DNA of 42,348 bases from an uncultured bacterium (GTDB lineage: Bacteria; Patescibacteriota; Minisyncoccia; Phycocordibacterales; UBA918): NCBI GenBank assembly GCA_913050645.1, contig CAJXAG010000002.1:1-42348 (forward strand). Direction: 5' to 3'. The position numbers were made by a program, and so were the translations under genes. Below are positions 8,051-15,659 of the stretch, in pieces. How positions within the stretch are numbered: the stretch's first letter is position 1; the number at the start of each line of letters is the position of its first letter. Below the pieces are notes generated by a model, which did no database searches, was not told the origin of the DNA, and was given only the letters and a program-made list of their open reading frames with translations.

Positions 8051-8957
8051 AAAACGCGTACAGATAGCGGTGGTGGTACTCCTGTGTCTGTTAGCGCTGT
8101 TTAGTATGCCAAAAGTCTTTCGCACGGTGGCATCGGTGGTAGTCAGTCCCGTTGTGATGACGAAGTCTTGGTTTGCAGAGTCGGGCAGTAGCTTTCCGCA
8201 GTACCTACGCAACCGAAAAGAGCTTTTGGATGAATTGGCACTTATGCGAACTGAGCTCGCTGCAACTGGTGGTGAGCGTCATACGATTAAGACACTTGCT
8301 CAGGAAAATGAAGAATTGCGCAGCTTGTTGGGGTACGAAGGTGAAGAACGTATTTTGGCAGGGGTGATTGGTCGCCCGGGGAACATTCCGTACGACTCAC
8401 TGATGATTGACCAAGGTGTTTCTGATGGTGTGCGTGAAGGTGCGCCAGTATATATCGGAGATGGAACCGTGATCGGTATTGTGAAAAATGCGGCACCACA
8501 GACAGCACTGGTTGAGTTGATTACCACACCAGGTTTTGAAGCAACAGTATTCATCATGGGACCAGATATTTATACCAATGCAGTAGGTGTTGGTGGTGGT
8601 CAGCTGCGTGTGGGGGTGCCGCAGGGAATAGAGCTCGCAGTGGGAGATATGGTCGTGCTCCCATCTATTACTTCAGGTATTTATGGTGAGGTAAGTGTAG
8701 TACAGTCGGAGCCGACACGCCCTGAGCAGTATGGATTTGTTTCACCGCATACGCCGCTTTCAGGAATTCGTTTTGTGAGTGTTGGCACTACACCAATGCA
8801 AAGTGTTTCGTTTGAAGAAGCACAACAGATACTGGGTGAAATACGCTCGGAGTTCTTTATGGTGCCAGTACCAGAAGATATTTTGATCGATACAGAAAGC
8901 GGCAGTAGTACTGCTACAAGTTCCTTAGAAGTGTCGGAAGAATCCGTAGATATATAA
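7995..8957 (+). CDS. mreC: Rod-shape protein MreC
   Basis: 320 residues with a short basic N-terminus, one membrane helix (about residues 22-44), a coiled-coil stretch with ELALMRTELAA and LAQENEELRSLLGY (about 70-115), then the beta-rich MreC core (GRPGNIPYDSLMIDQG, then VYIGDGTVIG). The C-terminal 40 residues are a Ser/Thr/Glu-rich tail. It links MreB to periplasmic wall enzymes. The chosen ATG lies inside mreB (56-nt overlap); later ATGs would remove the membrane helix, so this start is supported. Co-transcription with mreB is likely. Confidence 0.9.
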   Translation: MKKFSSITRVNSRRISQNKKRVQIAVVVLLCLLALFSMPKVFRTVASVVVSPVVMTKSWFAESGSSFPQYLRNRKELLDELALMRTELAATGGERHTIKTLAQENEELRSLLGYEGEERILAGVIGRPGNIPYDSLMIDQGVSDGVREGAPVYIGDGTVIGIVKNAAPQTALVELITTPGFEATVFIMGPDIYTNAVGVGGGQLRVGVPQGIELAVGDMVVLPSITSGIYGEVSVVQSEPTRPEQYGFVSPHTPLSGIRFVSVGTTPMQSVSFEEAQQILGEIRSEFFMVPVPEDILIDTESGSSTATSSLEVSEESVDI

Positions 8958-8960
8958 CAG

Positions 8961-9079
8961 TTGTCCTGTTACAAGTAGCGGAGATTCAAAATTCAAAATT
9001 ATGAATACACAACAAAAATTGCACACATTATCAATATATCGCGATGTATTGTATACGTTCGCGTTAAGCATCTAATGGG
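8961..9079 (+). promoter_or_regulatory. Duplicated 5' leader, copy B (upstream of mreD-like gene)
   Basis: Partner of the leader at 4220-4331. Block 1 is 8961-8984, block 2 is 9039-9086, reading into the start codon of the next gene. The hairpin CGCGA..GTA/TAC..TCGCG is kept, and the 7-codon frame (ATG at 9044, TAA at 9065-9067) encodes MYCIRSR. The spacer between blocks differs in sequence and is 7 nt longer than in copy A, so the two blocks look selectively kept. Confidence 0.65.
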
Positions 9080-9331
9080 ATGATGATTCGAATTATTTTA
9101 TTTTGCGTACTTACGGTACTTGGTTTGGCCGGACCGGTGTGGTTGTTCGTACCTGCGCTTTTAGTGTATATGTTTTTGTATACTTCGGTGGAAGTGGTAT
9201 TGCTTGCCGCATTTATTGATGCGTATTATGGATACGGATCATCACTACCGTATCTGTATACATTGAGTACAGGAGGGGTGCTGCTTTTGATTCATATACT
9301 CCGACCACATTTTTTGGTGTACAATCGATAG
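9080..9331 (+). CDS. Small membrane protein, MreD-like by position
   Basis: 83 residues, almost wholly hydrophobic, with two or three membrane helices (about residues 4-20, 22-45 and 58-74) and a short polar tail. It sits where mreD is expected, between mreC and the PBP2 gene, but is about half the usual MreD length (about 160 residues, five helices). The FIDAYYG segment in the middle resembles the conserved acidic patch of MreD. Start is ATG 9080; a second ATG follows directly. Its leader is a near-copy of the rseP leader. Identity as MreD is inferred from context only. Confidence 0.6.
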   Translation: MMIRIILFCVLTVLGLAGPVWLFVPALLVYMFLYTSVEVVLLAAFIDAYYGYGSSLPYLYTLSTGGVLLLIHILRPHFLVYNR

Positions 9332-9394
9332 AATCTGTCCAAAATAAATTGTTTGATTTCCCCGAGTGTTTATTTTGGAATAGATTCTACTATT

Positions 9395-11092
9395 ATGTTT
9401 TGGCGTTGGCGAAAAAAGGATACACCGGTTGCGTATGAGGAGATTCTCCTTGATTCCTCAAATTTACCCTCATTTAACCGTGGGAGAATGGAGGGCCGTA
9501 TGGAGCTGCCGATTGCGATTCGTAATATCGGTATTGTCGCTGCTATTTTTGTGATCATCGCGGGCTGGTTTTTTAGCAAGTTATTTGTACTGCAAATAGC
9601 AAGAGGAGATGAGTATTACGACATCAGTGAAAATAACAGTATCGACGAGACAGTAATCATTGCTGAGCGTGGGGTCATTTATGATCGCAATGATGAGCTC
9701 TTAGCTTGGAATGAGCCAGATAAAGATGGTATGTATTCGTTCCCAGTGCGAGCCTACACCGACCGTCAGGGATTAGGACAACTTATTGGGTATGTCTCGT
9801 ATCCGCTGAAAGACAAAAAAGGATTCTACTATCGCACCGAGTATGTCGGACGCAACGGAGTTGAAGCTTCATATAACGACATACTTGGTGGAACGAACGG
9901 GGAGCAGTTGATTGAAACCAATGCATTTTCTGAAGTCATTGGTGAACACGTGGTTGATCTGCCTACGGCAGGAACTGAAGTGCGTCTCTCGCTTGATGCA
10001 AAGCTCTCTGAGGCTATGTACGACATCATTGCGACCTCAACAGCACAATCAGGTTCCCGAAGCGGTGCGGCGGCAATTATGGACGTTCATACTGGAGAAA
10101 TTGTGGGCATGACAAGTTTTCCTTCGTATGACCCAGAGGTGATGGCTGACGGCGATGATGCTGATCTTATCGCACAGTACAACACAGATGATCGATTCCC
10201 GTTTTTGAATAAAGTCCTTGCAGGAGCGTATACACCAGGATCGATTGTAAAACCCTTTGTGGCGTACGCGGCACTCACTGAAGGTATTATTAGTCCGGAT
10301 AAGATCATTGTGAGTACCGGTGAGATTGTAATTCCAAATCCATACAACCCAAGCAATCCTTCTATATTCCGTGACTGGCGTGTACAGGGAAAAATGACTA
10401 TGCAGGAAGCGATTGCCTATTCCTCTAATGTTTATTTCTATACTATTGGTGGAGGTTTTGGGGATCAAAAAGGGCTTGGTATCACCAAAATGGATGAATA
10501 CTTTGCCCGCTTTGGATTTGGTACGACCACGGGTGTTAATCTCGCCAATGAACAATCAGGAACGGTCCCGAGCCCCGCATGGAAAAAAGAGCTGTTCGAT
10601 GATGACTGGCGCTTGGGGGACACGTATTACACCGCAATTGGGCAATACGGTTGGCAAGTGACGCCGCTGCAAATGCTGGTTGCATATGGAGCACTCGCAA
10701 ACGGTGGAAAATTGTTTGTACCGCATATTGAAAAGGGGAAGATGGGAACGTATCGTGATCTTGACCTTGACCCATGGGCGCTGGGTATTGTGCGTGAAGG
10801 TATGCATATGACTACAAACTATCCCGGTGGTACCGCACGGTCACTTGAGAAGAAGTATGTAAAAGTTGCAGCAAAATCAGGAACCGCAGAGCTCGACTTT
10901 GCGAAGGCTCGTCTTAACACCTGGGCAGCAGGGTACTGGCCGTACGAAGATCCCCAGTATGCATTTATTGTGTTAATGGAAAATGCCCCATACAGTAACA
11001 GGATTGGAGGCACAAAACTTGCAGGGGATATTTTGGATTGGATTCATAACAATGCACCGGAATACCTCGGACTTGAAGCTGTAGAAGAATAA
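9395..11092 (+). CDS. mrdA: Penicillin-binding protein 2, elongation transpeptidase
   Basis: 565 residues from ATG 9395; an earlier in-frame start at 9353 adds 14 poorly supported residues. One N-terminal membrane helix (about residues 43-67) is followed by the PBP dimerisation region with ERGVIYDRND, then the transpeptidase domain with S283-I-V-K286 (SxxK), S343-S-N345 (SxN) and K494-S-G (KTG-type) motifs, all intact. It cross-links peptidoglycan during elongation. Position after mreB, mreC and the mreD-like gene supports PBP2/MrdA over FtsI, which is present separately at 17488. A -10-like TAGATT (9381-9386) is placed 8 nt before the ATG. Ends in a strong terminator. Confidence 0.9.
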   Translation: MFWRWRKKDTPVAYEEILLDSSNLPSFNRGRMEGRMELPIAIRNIGIVAAIFVIIAGWFFSKLFVLQIARGDEYYDISENNSIDETVIIAERGVIYDRNDELLAWNEPDKDGMYSFPVRAYTDRQGLGQLIGYVSYPLKDKKGFYYRTEYVGRNGVEASYNDILGGTNGEQLIETNAFSEVIGEHVVDLPTAGTEVRLSLDAKLSEAMYDIIATSTAQSGSRSGAAAIMDVHTGEIVGMTSFPSYDPEVMADGDDADLIAQYNTDDRFPFLNKVLAGAYTPGSIVKPFVAYAALTEGIISPDKIIVSTGEIVIPNPYNPSNPSIFRDWRVQGKMTMQEAIAYSSNVYFYTIGGGFGDQKGLGITKMDEYFARFGFGTTTGVNLANEQSGTVPSPAWKKELFDDDWRLGDTYYTAIGQYGWQVTPLQMLVAYGALANGGKLFVPHIEKGKMGTYRDLDLDPWALGIVREGMHMTTNYPGGTARSLEKKYVKVAAKSGTAELDFAKARLNTWAAGYWPYEDPQYAFIVLMENAPYSNRIGGTKLAGDILDWIHNNAPEYLGLEAVEE

Positions 11093-11120
11093 AACCACCT
11101 GAAATGTCAGGTGGTTTTTT
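11091..11120. terminator. Bidirectional terminator
   Basis: CCACCTGA (11095-11102) pairs with TCAGGTGG (11107-11114), flanked by AAAA and TTTTTT, so it can serve the PBP2 gene on the plus strand and the convergent unknown gene on the minus strand. Confidence 0.85.
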
Positions 11121-11123
11121 GTG

Positions 11124-11441
11124 TTAGTGACTGTTTAGTTCATAGAATGGAACACCTTCGGCTTCTGCTGTGTTGATGATGTCTCGCAGGAACCCAGCAC
11201 CACAGTGTGTACCAAGCCACTGAATAGTGGCTGCCATGATGGCAATTTCTTCTGACGAATAGACACTTTTCCCGGGAATAGGTTCCAGAACCGCTTGTAC
11301 CGGAATTGCACCCATTTCACCTCGTGTGTTCCATTTCTGCCATACTTCCATGACAGCACGCTCACGTACATTTGTTATGTTTTGGAGACGTGCGAGTGAA
11401 TTAGGTAGGGTTTCACCTACAGGCGAGAGTGATTCAGTCAT
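11124..11441 (-). CDS. Small hypothetical protein with strong SD
   Basis: 105 residues from the ATG at 11441 (complement); an in-frame start 12 codons earlier is less likely because an AGGAG Shine-Dalgarno sequence (complement of 11449-11453) lies 7 nt before this ATG. The protein is soluble-looking, with helix-rich halves (SLARLQNITNVRERAVMEVW and SSEEIAIMAATIQWLG). No signal peptide, metal site or known motif. It stands alone between convergent PBP2 and divergent greA. Function unknown. Confidence 0.7.
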   Translation of the reverse strand: MTESLSPVGETLPNSLARLQNITNVRERAVMEVWQKWNTRGEMGAIPVQAVLEPIPGKSVYSSEEIAIMAATIQWLGTHCGAGFLRDIINTAEAEGVPFYELNSH

Positions 11442-11556
11442 GTCTTTCTCCTCTGTTCTGTCTTTAACATACATCAATGCAGTTCGTTTGCAACGATATC
11501 AGGATCAGATTGCAGTTGTGGAAAACTCGATTGTTTGCTTCAAAAGTTTTTCTGCG

Positions 11557-11562
11557 TATAAT
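11557..11562 (+). promoter_or_regulatory. -10 box of greA
   Basis: TATAAT at 11557-11562, expected start about 11569, leader of about 15 nt to the ATG at 11584. A second hexamer AATAAT (11570-11575) would give a leaderless message. Confidence 0.5.
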
Positions 11563-11583
11563 TGAGTGAAATAATTTTTGCAT

Positions 11584-12051
11584 ATGAATGACACACAAGC
11601 ATATTTGACCAAAGAGAAGTTCGAGGAACTGAAGAAGGAACTTGAACACCTCAAAACCGTACGTCGAAAGGAAGTAGCAGAATCACTAGAATACGCACGA
11701 AGTCTCGGTGACCTCTCAGAAAACGCTGAGTACCAGGAAGCACGCGATATGCAGGCAGCGATTGAAGAGCGTATTAACCACCTTGAACAGGTTATCAAAG
11801 AGGCAAAGATCGTATCACACGACAAGAGTGATGTGGTGGGTCTTGGAAATGAAGTGTGTATTCAAAAGGCAGGCGAAAAAGGGAACATCTGTTACACGAT
11901 TGTTGGTTCAGAAGAAGCAAACATTCACGACAAGAAACTCTCATACCTCTCACCCTTGGGTGAAGCACTTATGGGCAAAGAGAAAGGGGAAGAGATTACG
12001 TTTGATACTCCGGCAGGAAAGCAGAAGTATAAGCTATTGAAGATTAGCTAG
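11584..12051 (+). CDS. greA: Transcription elongation factor GreA
   Basis: 155 residues from ATG 11584; an upstream TTG at 11578 is less likely. The N-terminal coiled coil (YLTKEKFEELKKELEHL) with the acidic tip segment RSLGDLSENAEYQEARD is typical of GreA, as is the C-terminal FKBP-like domain with SPLGEALMGKEKGEE. It binds in the secondary channel of RNA polymerase and stimulates cleavage of backtracked RNA. A terminator follows directly. Confidence 0.95.
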   Translation: MNDTQAYLTKEKFEELKKELEHLKTVRRKEVAESLEYARSLGDLSENAEYQEARDMQAAIEERINHLEQVIKEAKIVSHDKSDVVGLGNEVCIQKAGEKGNICYTIVGSEEANIHDKKLSYLSPLGEALMGKEKGEEITFDTPAGKQKYKLLKIS

Positions 12052-12060
12052 GTCTAAAAC

Positions 12061-12104
12061 AAAAGCTGCGCGAACCTTTGGTTCCCGCAGCTTTTGTTTT
12101 TTTG
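12061..12104 (+). terminator. Rho-independent terminator of greA
   Basis: AAAAGCTGCG (12061-12070) pairs with CGCAGCTTTT (12086-12095); an inner GAACC/GGTTC stem continues the hairpin. A T-rich tract follows. Confidence 0.9.
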
Positions 12105-12156
12105 CATGTTGTAGTACGGTAAGAGGTAGAAAGAACTTTGTGAGGAGGAAGACAAA

Positions 12157-12680
12157 ATGACGTCATTTGCAGCGACTGTGCTGGATTTGAATCCGTACGT
12201 ACGATTTGGAAATACTCACGATATTGTGCTCACTGCTAAGTGCACGCACTATGATATGCCACAGGAAGAAGTTGTGGCACGTGCTGCGCGCAGTGGAAAC
12301 ATCGCGATTACATTTGCGGGCACAGGTGTACTTGCAGGTTTGTCTGCTTGGGTTTTTTTTCAGACGGTTCGCTTGGTGGTTTTCTTGCAAGCCTGGGTCT
12401 CTTTTTGGCTGCGACCTATTTGTATTTCTTTGCGTTTAAACACCCAAGGATACAGCGGTTTGTCTACGAAGATTACCCCGAGCTCATTCCAGCATCGGTG
12501 CGAACACAGATTGATGGCTTGCTGGAACAGTTTCCTGATATCTGGGTTGAATGCGTCGGGTATCTCAAGGATAAGAAGCTTGCAGGGCTCGCGTACATCC
12601 AAGTACATACCGAAAATCAGCAGGTGATGTTCTACCTACATCCTGATCTTTGCGAAGGGCCATATGAAATGGCTCTGTAA
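12157..12680 (+). CDS. Two-helix membrane protein, reading frame broken at a T8 run
   Basis: The frame from ATG 12157 reads a plausible protein up to GLSAWVFF and then becomes out of character at a run of eight T (12353-12360). The downstream frame continues sensibly (SDGSLGGFLASLGLFLAATY) to the stop at 12678-12680. One additional T would join them into 174 residues: a soluble N-terminal part of about 50 residues, two membrane helices with a short Ser/Asp/Gly turn (about 50-95), and an 80-residue cytoplasmic tail. An AGGAGG Shine-Dalgarno sequence lies 8 nt before the ATG. Either the assembly lost a T, the gene is broken, or slippage restores the frame. Function unknown. Confidence 0.65.
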
Positions 12681-12684
12681 AAGT

Positions 12685-12714
12685 AAAACCAGTGGTAATG
12701 TCACTGGTTTTTTC
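12685..12714 (+). terminator. Rho-independent terminator
   Basis: AAAACCAGTG (12685-12694) pairs with CACTGGTTTT (12702-12711) and is followed by further T residues. It separates the membrane protein gene from lysS. Confidence 0.85.
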
Positions 12715-12715
12715 T

Positions 12716-12744
12716 TTGCATTACGAAGCATTTCTCGCTACTAT
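12716..12744 (+). promoter_or_regulatory. Promoter of lysS
   Basis: TTGCAT (12716-12721), 17-nt spacer, TACTAT (12739-12744). Expected start about 12751, 3 nt before the ATG at 12754. Confidence 0.55.
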
Positions 12745-12753
12745 AGCTTCATT

Positions 12754-14253
12754 ATGTCTATGTCAGGAGTTGAAGAATCGCGTGCAGATCGGCAACGGAA
12801 GCGTGAAGCGCTACGCGAGGCGGGGATGAACCCGTATCCAGCGGAAACTGCGTGTACGCATACGCTCGCTAAGGTGCTTGAAGATTTTCAAACACTACAG
12901 GAAAACGAAGAGGAATTTATCGTTGCAGGTCGCGTGATGGCTATTCGCGGTCACGGTGCACTTGCGTTTGTGGACCTTTTTGACGGCACCGCAAAGATAC
13001 AGGCGTTTTTCTCAAAAGAAGCCATGAGTGAAGAACACTTTGAGCTACTGCTTGATACCATCAGCGCAGGTGACTTTATTGAGGTAACGGGAAAGGCTTT
13101 TGTAACAAAGCGTGAGATGAACGCTGTAAAGGTTACTTCTTGGCGTGTGATCACCAAAGCTATGGTTGCCCTACCCTCAGAGCATTTTGGTATAAAAGAC
13201 GAAGACGATCGACTTCGAAAGCGATACCTCGACATTCTCCTGGATCAAGAAATACGTGAAATGTTTAAAAAGAAGGCAGCCTTCTGGCGTGCCTCACGTC
13301 GCTTCCTTGAAGACCAAAACTTTGAAGAGGTGCATACTCCTACACTTGAAACAACTACCGGTGGCGCTGAAGCAAATCCGTTTGTGACACATCATGACGA
13401 CTTCGACATCGATGTGTTCTTGCGTATCTCAGTAGGGGAGTTGTGGCAGAAGCGATTAATGGCTGCGGGTATCCCGCGTGTGTTTGAAATGGGCAGAGTA
13501 TACCGCAACGAGGGGACAAGCCCTGACCATCTGCAAGAGTTCACTAACATCGAGTTCTATGCTGCATACATGAACTTTGACGATGGCTTGAAGCTCCTTG
13601 AGGACCATGTTCACTATGTGCTCGATGAGGCATTTGATGGACAGCGAGTATTCAAGATGAAGGACTTTGAAGTGGACTTCACGGGTCCATTTGAAAAGAT
13701 TGATTACGTAGAAACGATTGAGAAGGCAACAGGGGTCAATGTGGTGACTGCATCATACGAGGAGTTGGCAGAAAAAGTAGCAGAACTGCAGATTGAGCAC
13801 GAGGGAGCTAACCGAGAACGACTCACTGACACACTCTGGAAGTACTGCCGCAAGAGTATCGCTGGCCCGGTGTGGCTTACCGGTCACCCGAAGCTTGTTT
13901 CACCACTATCGAAGGAGTCTGATAAGGGTGATGGTACGGTATTGCGCGCACAGTTGATTATGGCTGGTGCTGAGTTCAACAACTGCTTTGCAGAGCTTAA
14001 CGACCCTGATGAACAAAAGGAACGGTTTGAAGCACAGGCTGAGCTCTTGGCTCAAGGCGATGATGAGGCGATGATGCCGGACTGGGAGTTTGTGGAGATG
14101 CTTGAACACGGTATGCCACCAACGTTTGGTGCAGCTACACTCGGTGAACGATTCTTTGCATACCTGGTTGATAAACCAATCCGTGAGACCCAGTACTTCC
14201 CACTGATGAAGCCAAAGGTAGAGCAGGTACAAAAGGAGGACGGAGAAGAGTAA
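12754..14253 (+). CDS. lysS: Class II lysyl-tRNA synthetase
   Basis: 499 residues from ATG 12754. Residues about 15-150 form the OB-fold anticodon-binding domain (VAGRVMAIRGHGALAFVDL). The catalytic domain shows motif 1 (FLEDQNFEEVHTPTLE), then TGGAEANPFVTHH, motif 2 (VFEMGRVYRNEGTSPDHLQEF) and a motif 3 region PPTFGAATLGERFFAYL. Motif 3 differs from the common GLGIGIDRL form but keeps the arginine. Ends FPLMKPK as in other LysRS. It charges tRNA-Lys. Expression signals fit a near-leaderless mRNA, with no Shine-Dalgarno sequence. Confidence 0.93.
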   Translation: MSMSGVEESRADRQRKREALREAGMNPYPAETACTHTLAKVLEDFQTLQENEEEFIVAGRVMAIRGHGALAFVDLFDGTAKIQAFFSKEAMSEEHFELLLDTISAGDFIEVTGKAFVTKREMNAVKVTSWRVITKAMVALPSEHFGIKDEDDRLRKRYLDILLDQEIREMFKKKAAFWRASRRFLEDQNFEEVHTPTLETTTGGAEANPFVTHHDDFDIDVFLRISVGELWQKRLMAAGIPRVFEMGRVYRNEGTSPDHLQEFTNIEFYAAYMNFDDGLKLLEDHVHYVLDEAFDGQRVFKMKDFEVDFTGPFEKIDYVETIEKATGVNVVTASYEELAEKVAELQIEHEGANRERLTDTLWKYCRKSIAGPVWLTGHPKLVSPLSKESDKGDGTVLRAQLIMAGAEFNNCFAELNDPDEQKERFEAQAELLAQGDDEAMMPDWEFVEMLEHGMPPTFGAATLGERFFAYLVDKPIRETQYFPLMKPKVEQVQKEDGEE

Positions 14254-14255
14254 AA

Positions 14256-14280
14256 CAAATCGCGCCAAAGGCGCGATTTG
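14256..14280 (+). terminator. Hairpin after lysS, probable terminator
   Basis: Perfect 11-bp stem CAAATCGCGCC (14256-14266) / GGCGCGATTTG (14270-14280) with an AAA loop. The T-tract is short (TTTG), so termination may be weak. Confidence 0.6.
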
Positions 14281-14324
14281 TCACGAAAACTATTTAGCAG
14301 TAAGTACAGTTACAACAGGCAACA

Positions 14325-15044
14325 ATGGAGCAGAAAGATGGGTATCACGTAGGGCTGATTCTTGACGGGAATGGTCGCTGGGCAACGCAGCAAAATAAGC
14401 CGCGGCTTTTTGGTCATGCAGAGGGTGCAAATACTATGTTGCGGCTAATTGATAACGCAGCGCAAGCACAGGTGCATACACTCACCTTATATGCGTTCGC
14501 TATCGCTAACTGGAAGCGAGACGCTGAAGAGGTAGATGGGCTTTGGGCTCTTTTTATGGAGTTTCTGGAGGCACATCTGGAAACGCTGCTACAGCAAGGT
14601 GCGCGCTTTAAGTCTGTAGGCGATCGTACCGGTCTGCCGGCACATGTACGCACTGCTGCAGAAGATGCCGAAGAACGGTCAAAAGATAATACTGGTCTTT
14701 TGTTACAAATTGCCCTTAACTACGATGGAGTGGATGAGGTGGTACGTATGATGCGTGCAGCGGTTGAAAGCGGCATTACGCCAGAAGAGGTAACAAGCGA
14801 ATACATCTTGTCACATCTAGATACTGAAGCAGAGAACGATTTAGATATTTTGGTACGCACCGGCATGAAAGAGTCAGAAGGGAAGTTTTCATATTGGCGC
14901 AGCTCGTCGTTTCTTCCACTACAGTCAGTACAGTCGGTATGTGTTGGGACGCAGACCCTTTGGCCGGACTTTGAGGTAGAGGAGCTAAAGGAAATTATTG
15001 CCTTTGCAGATCCTAATGACCGTTTATTCGGCGGACAGCGTTAA
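14325..15044 (+). CDS. uppS: Isoprenyl (undecaprenyl) diphosphate synthase, divergent
   Basis: 239 residues. The N-terminal GLILDGNGRWA motif with the catalytic Asp, the FGHAEGA segment, LTLYAFAIANWKRD and the C-terminal LWPDF...RLFGG block match cis-prenyltransferases that make the lipid carrier for cell-wall precursors. The isopentenyl-diphosphate region is unusual: after RTG the family reads GEHRISNF, but here MKESEGKF, so the second Arg and the Ser are missing, and the AYAEL-type glutamate before LWPDF is replaced by a longer QSVQSVCVGTQ segment. A -10-like TACAGT (14305-14310) gives a leader of about 8 nt. Terminator follows. Confidence 0.85.
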   Translation: MEQKDGYHVGLILDGNGRWATQQNKPRLFGHAEGANTMLRLIDNAAQAQVHTLTLYAFAIANWKRDAEEVDGLWALFMEFLEAHLETLLQQGARFKSVGDRTGLPAHVRTAAEDAEERSKDNTGLLLQIALNYDGVDEVVRMMRAAVESGITPEEVTSEYILSHLDTEAENDLDILVRTGMKESEGKFSYWRSSSFLPLQSVQSVCVGTQTLWPDFEVEELKEIIAFADPNDRLFGGQR

Positions 15045-15045
15045 T

Positions 15046-15070
15046 AAAACCTGCCCAGCGGCAGGTTTTT
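15046..15070 (+). terminator. Rho-independent terminator of uppS
   Basis: CCTGCC (15050-15055), loop CAGC, GGCAGG (15060-15065), followed by TTTTT. Confidence 0.9.
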
Positions 15071-15212
15071 AGCTGTCCGAGGCGTGAGAAGTGACTTAAT
15101 GTCACTTCACAAGAGGTTGCCTGGTATTTTGAACTTGTGAAAAATAACGACAACCTGAACAGCTTCTGTAAGCGGAGTGAACACTTAGTAGGATCTGCAC
15201 GTAGCGCATGAT

Positions 15213-15309
15213 TATACTTAGTGATTCGTGAGGTCAAAGGAAGGAGGTGTAACTTTTCTACACATAACTCTGTTATCTCTTCCCAGACACAGTACAAAAA
15301 GGGAGGTGT
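15213..15309 (+). promoter_or_regulatory. -10 box and leader with two GGAGGTG sites
   Basis: TATACT at 15213-15218 is a probable -10 box. The leader holds two copies of GGAGGTGTA, at 15243-15251 and 15302-15310. The second is the ribosome binding site of the gene at 15315. The first has no ATG at a suitable distance. Between terminator and promoter (15071-15212) I see only a GAAGTGAC/GTCACTTC hairpin near 15089-15109. Confidence 0.5.
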
Positions 15310-15314
15310 ATATC

Positions 15315-15521
15315 ATGTCTATGCATGATCGAACAATACCTGTGTATGACGCAGATTTTCGTTGGGAACGACTTGGTCGCCGCCGCGCATTGCGCCGTGC
15401 AGGAATCAACCCTGAAACGGGCAAGGTACAGCCGGTTGGGTCTCTAGCCACCGAACCCAAAAAGAAACCGGTTTCTGCAACTGGTACAAAGCCTCGTCGA
15501 GATCCTATTCTCGGGCTATAA
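15315..15521 (+). CDS. Small basic hypothetical protein
   Basis: 68 residues, rich in Arg, Lys and Pro, with a run RLGRRRALRRAG near residue 18-29 and a Lys/Pro-rich tail. The ATG at 15315 is chosen because GGAGGTG lies 6 nt upstream; an in-frame GTG start at 15228 would add 29 poorly supported residues. The charge suggests nucleic-acid or ribosome binding, but no family is recognised. It has its own promoter-like hexamer and is closed by a strong terminator, so it is a single-gene unit directly before the mraZ promoter. Confidence 0.65.
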   Translation: MSMHDRTIPVYDADFRWERLGRRRALRRAGINPETGKVQPVGSLATEPKKKPVSATGTKPRRDPILGL

Positions 15522-15523
15522 AG

Positions 15524-15551
15524 AAAAACCGACTCAAAGAGTCGGTTTTTT
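15524..15551 (+). terminator. Rho-independent terminator
   Basis: CCGACTC (15529-15535), AAA loop, GAGTCGG (15539-15545), flanked by A-tract and TTTTTT. Confidence 0.9.
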
Positions 15552-15559
15552 AGTGCTTG

Positions 15560-15642
15560 GTGGGAGGAAATGTGTATAAGTGTGGTCGACGGTGGTATGA
15601 AGTGGTATATAATGTGCTCGTGGTGGGAGATAGTGGTATACT
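15560..15642 (+). promoter_or_regulatory. mraZ promoter with MraZ-type operator repeats
   Basis: GTGGT occurs at 15582, 15592 and 15602, exactly 10 bp apart, and GTGGG/GTGGT at 15623 and 15633 are again 10 bp apart; another GTGGGAG is at 15560. MraZ proteins are known to bind direct TGGG-type repeats at 10-bp spacing in their own promoters. A perfect TATAAT (15608-15613) lies between the two repeat groups and a TATACT at 15637-15642 overlaps the last repeat, so autoregulation is likely. Confidence 0.7.
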
Positions 15643-15659
15643 CTAGAAATAGAGTATAC
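15636..15659 (+). repeat. 10-bp stem with GAAA tetraloop in mraZ leader
   Basis: GTATACTCTA and TAGAGTATAC are perfect arms around GAAA, a GNRA-type tetraloop. It would form soon after the start of a transcript from the TATAAT at 15608-15613. A further nested structure follows (CTGGAG near 15674 with CTCCAG near 15715, enclosing CCACA/TGTGG). Confidence 0.6.

Noticed and set aside
12664..12753. N-terminal extension of LysRS
   Set aside because: It spans the upstream terminator and the promoter; LysRS starts naturally at 12754.
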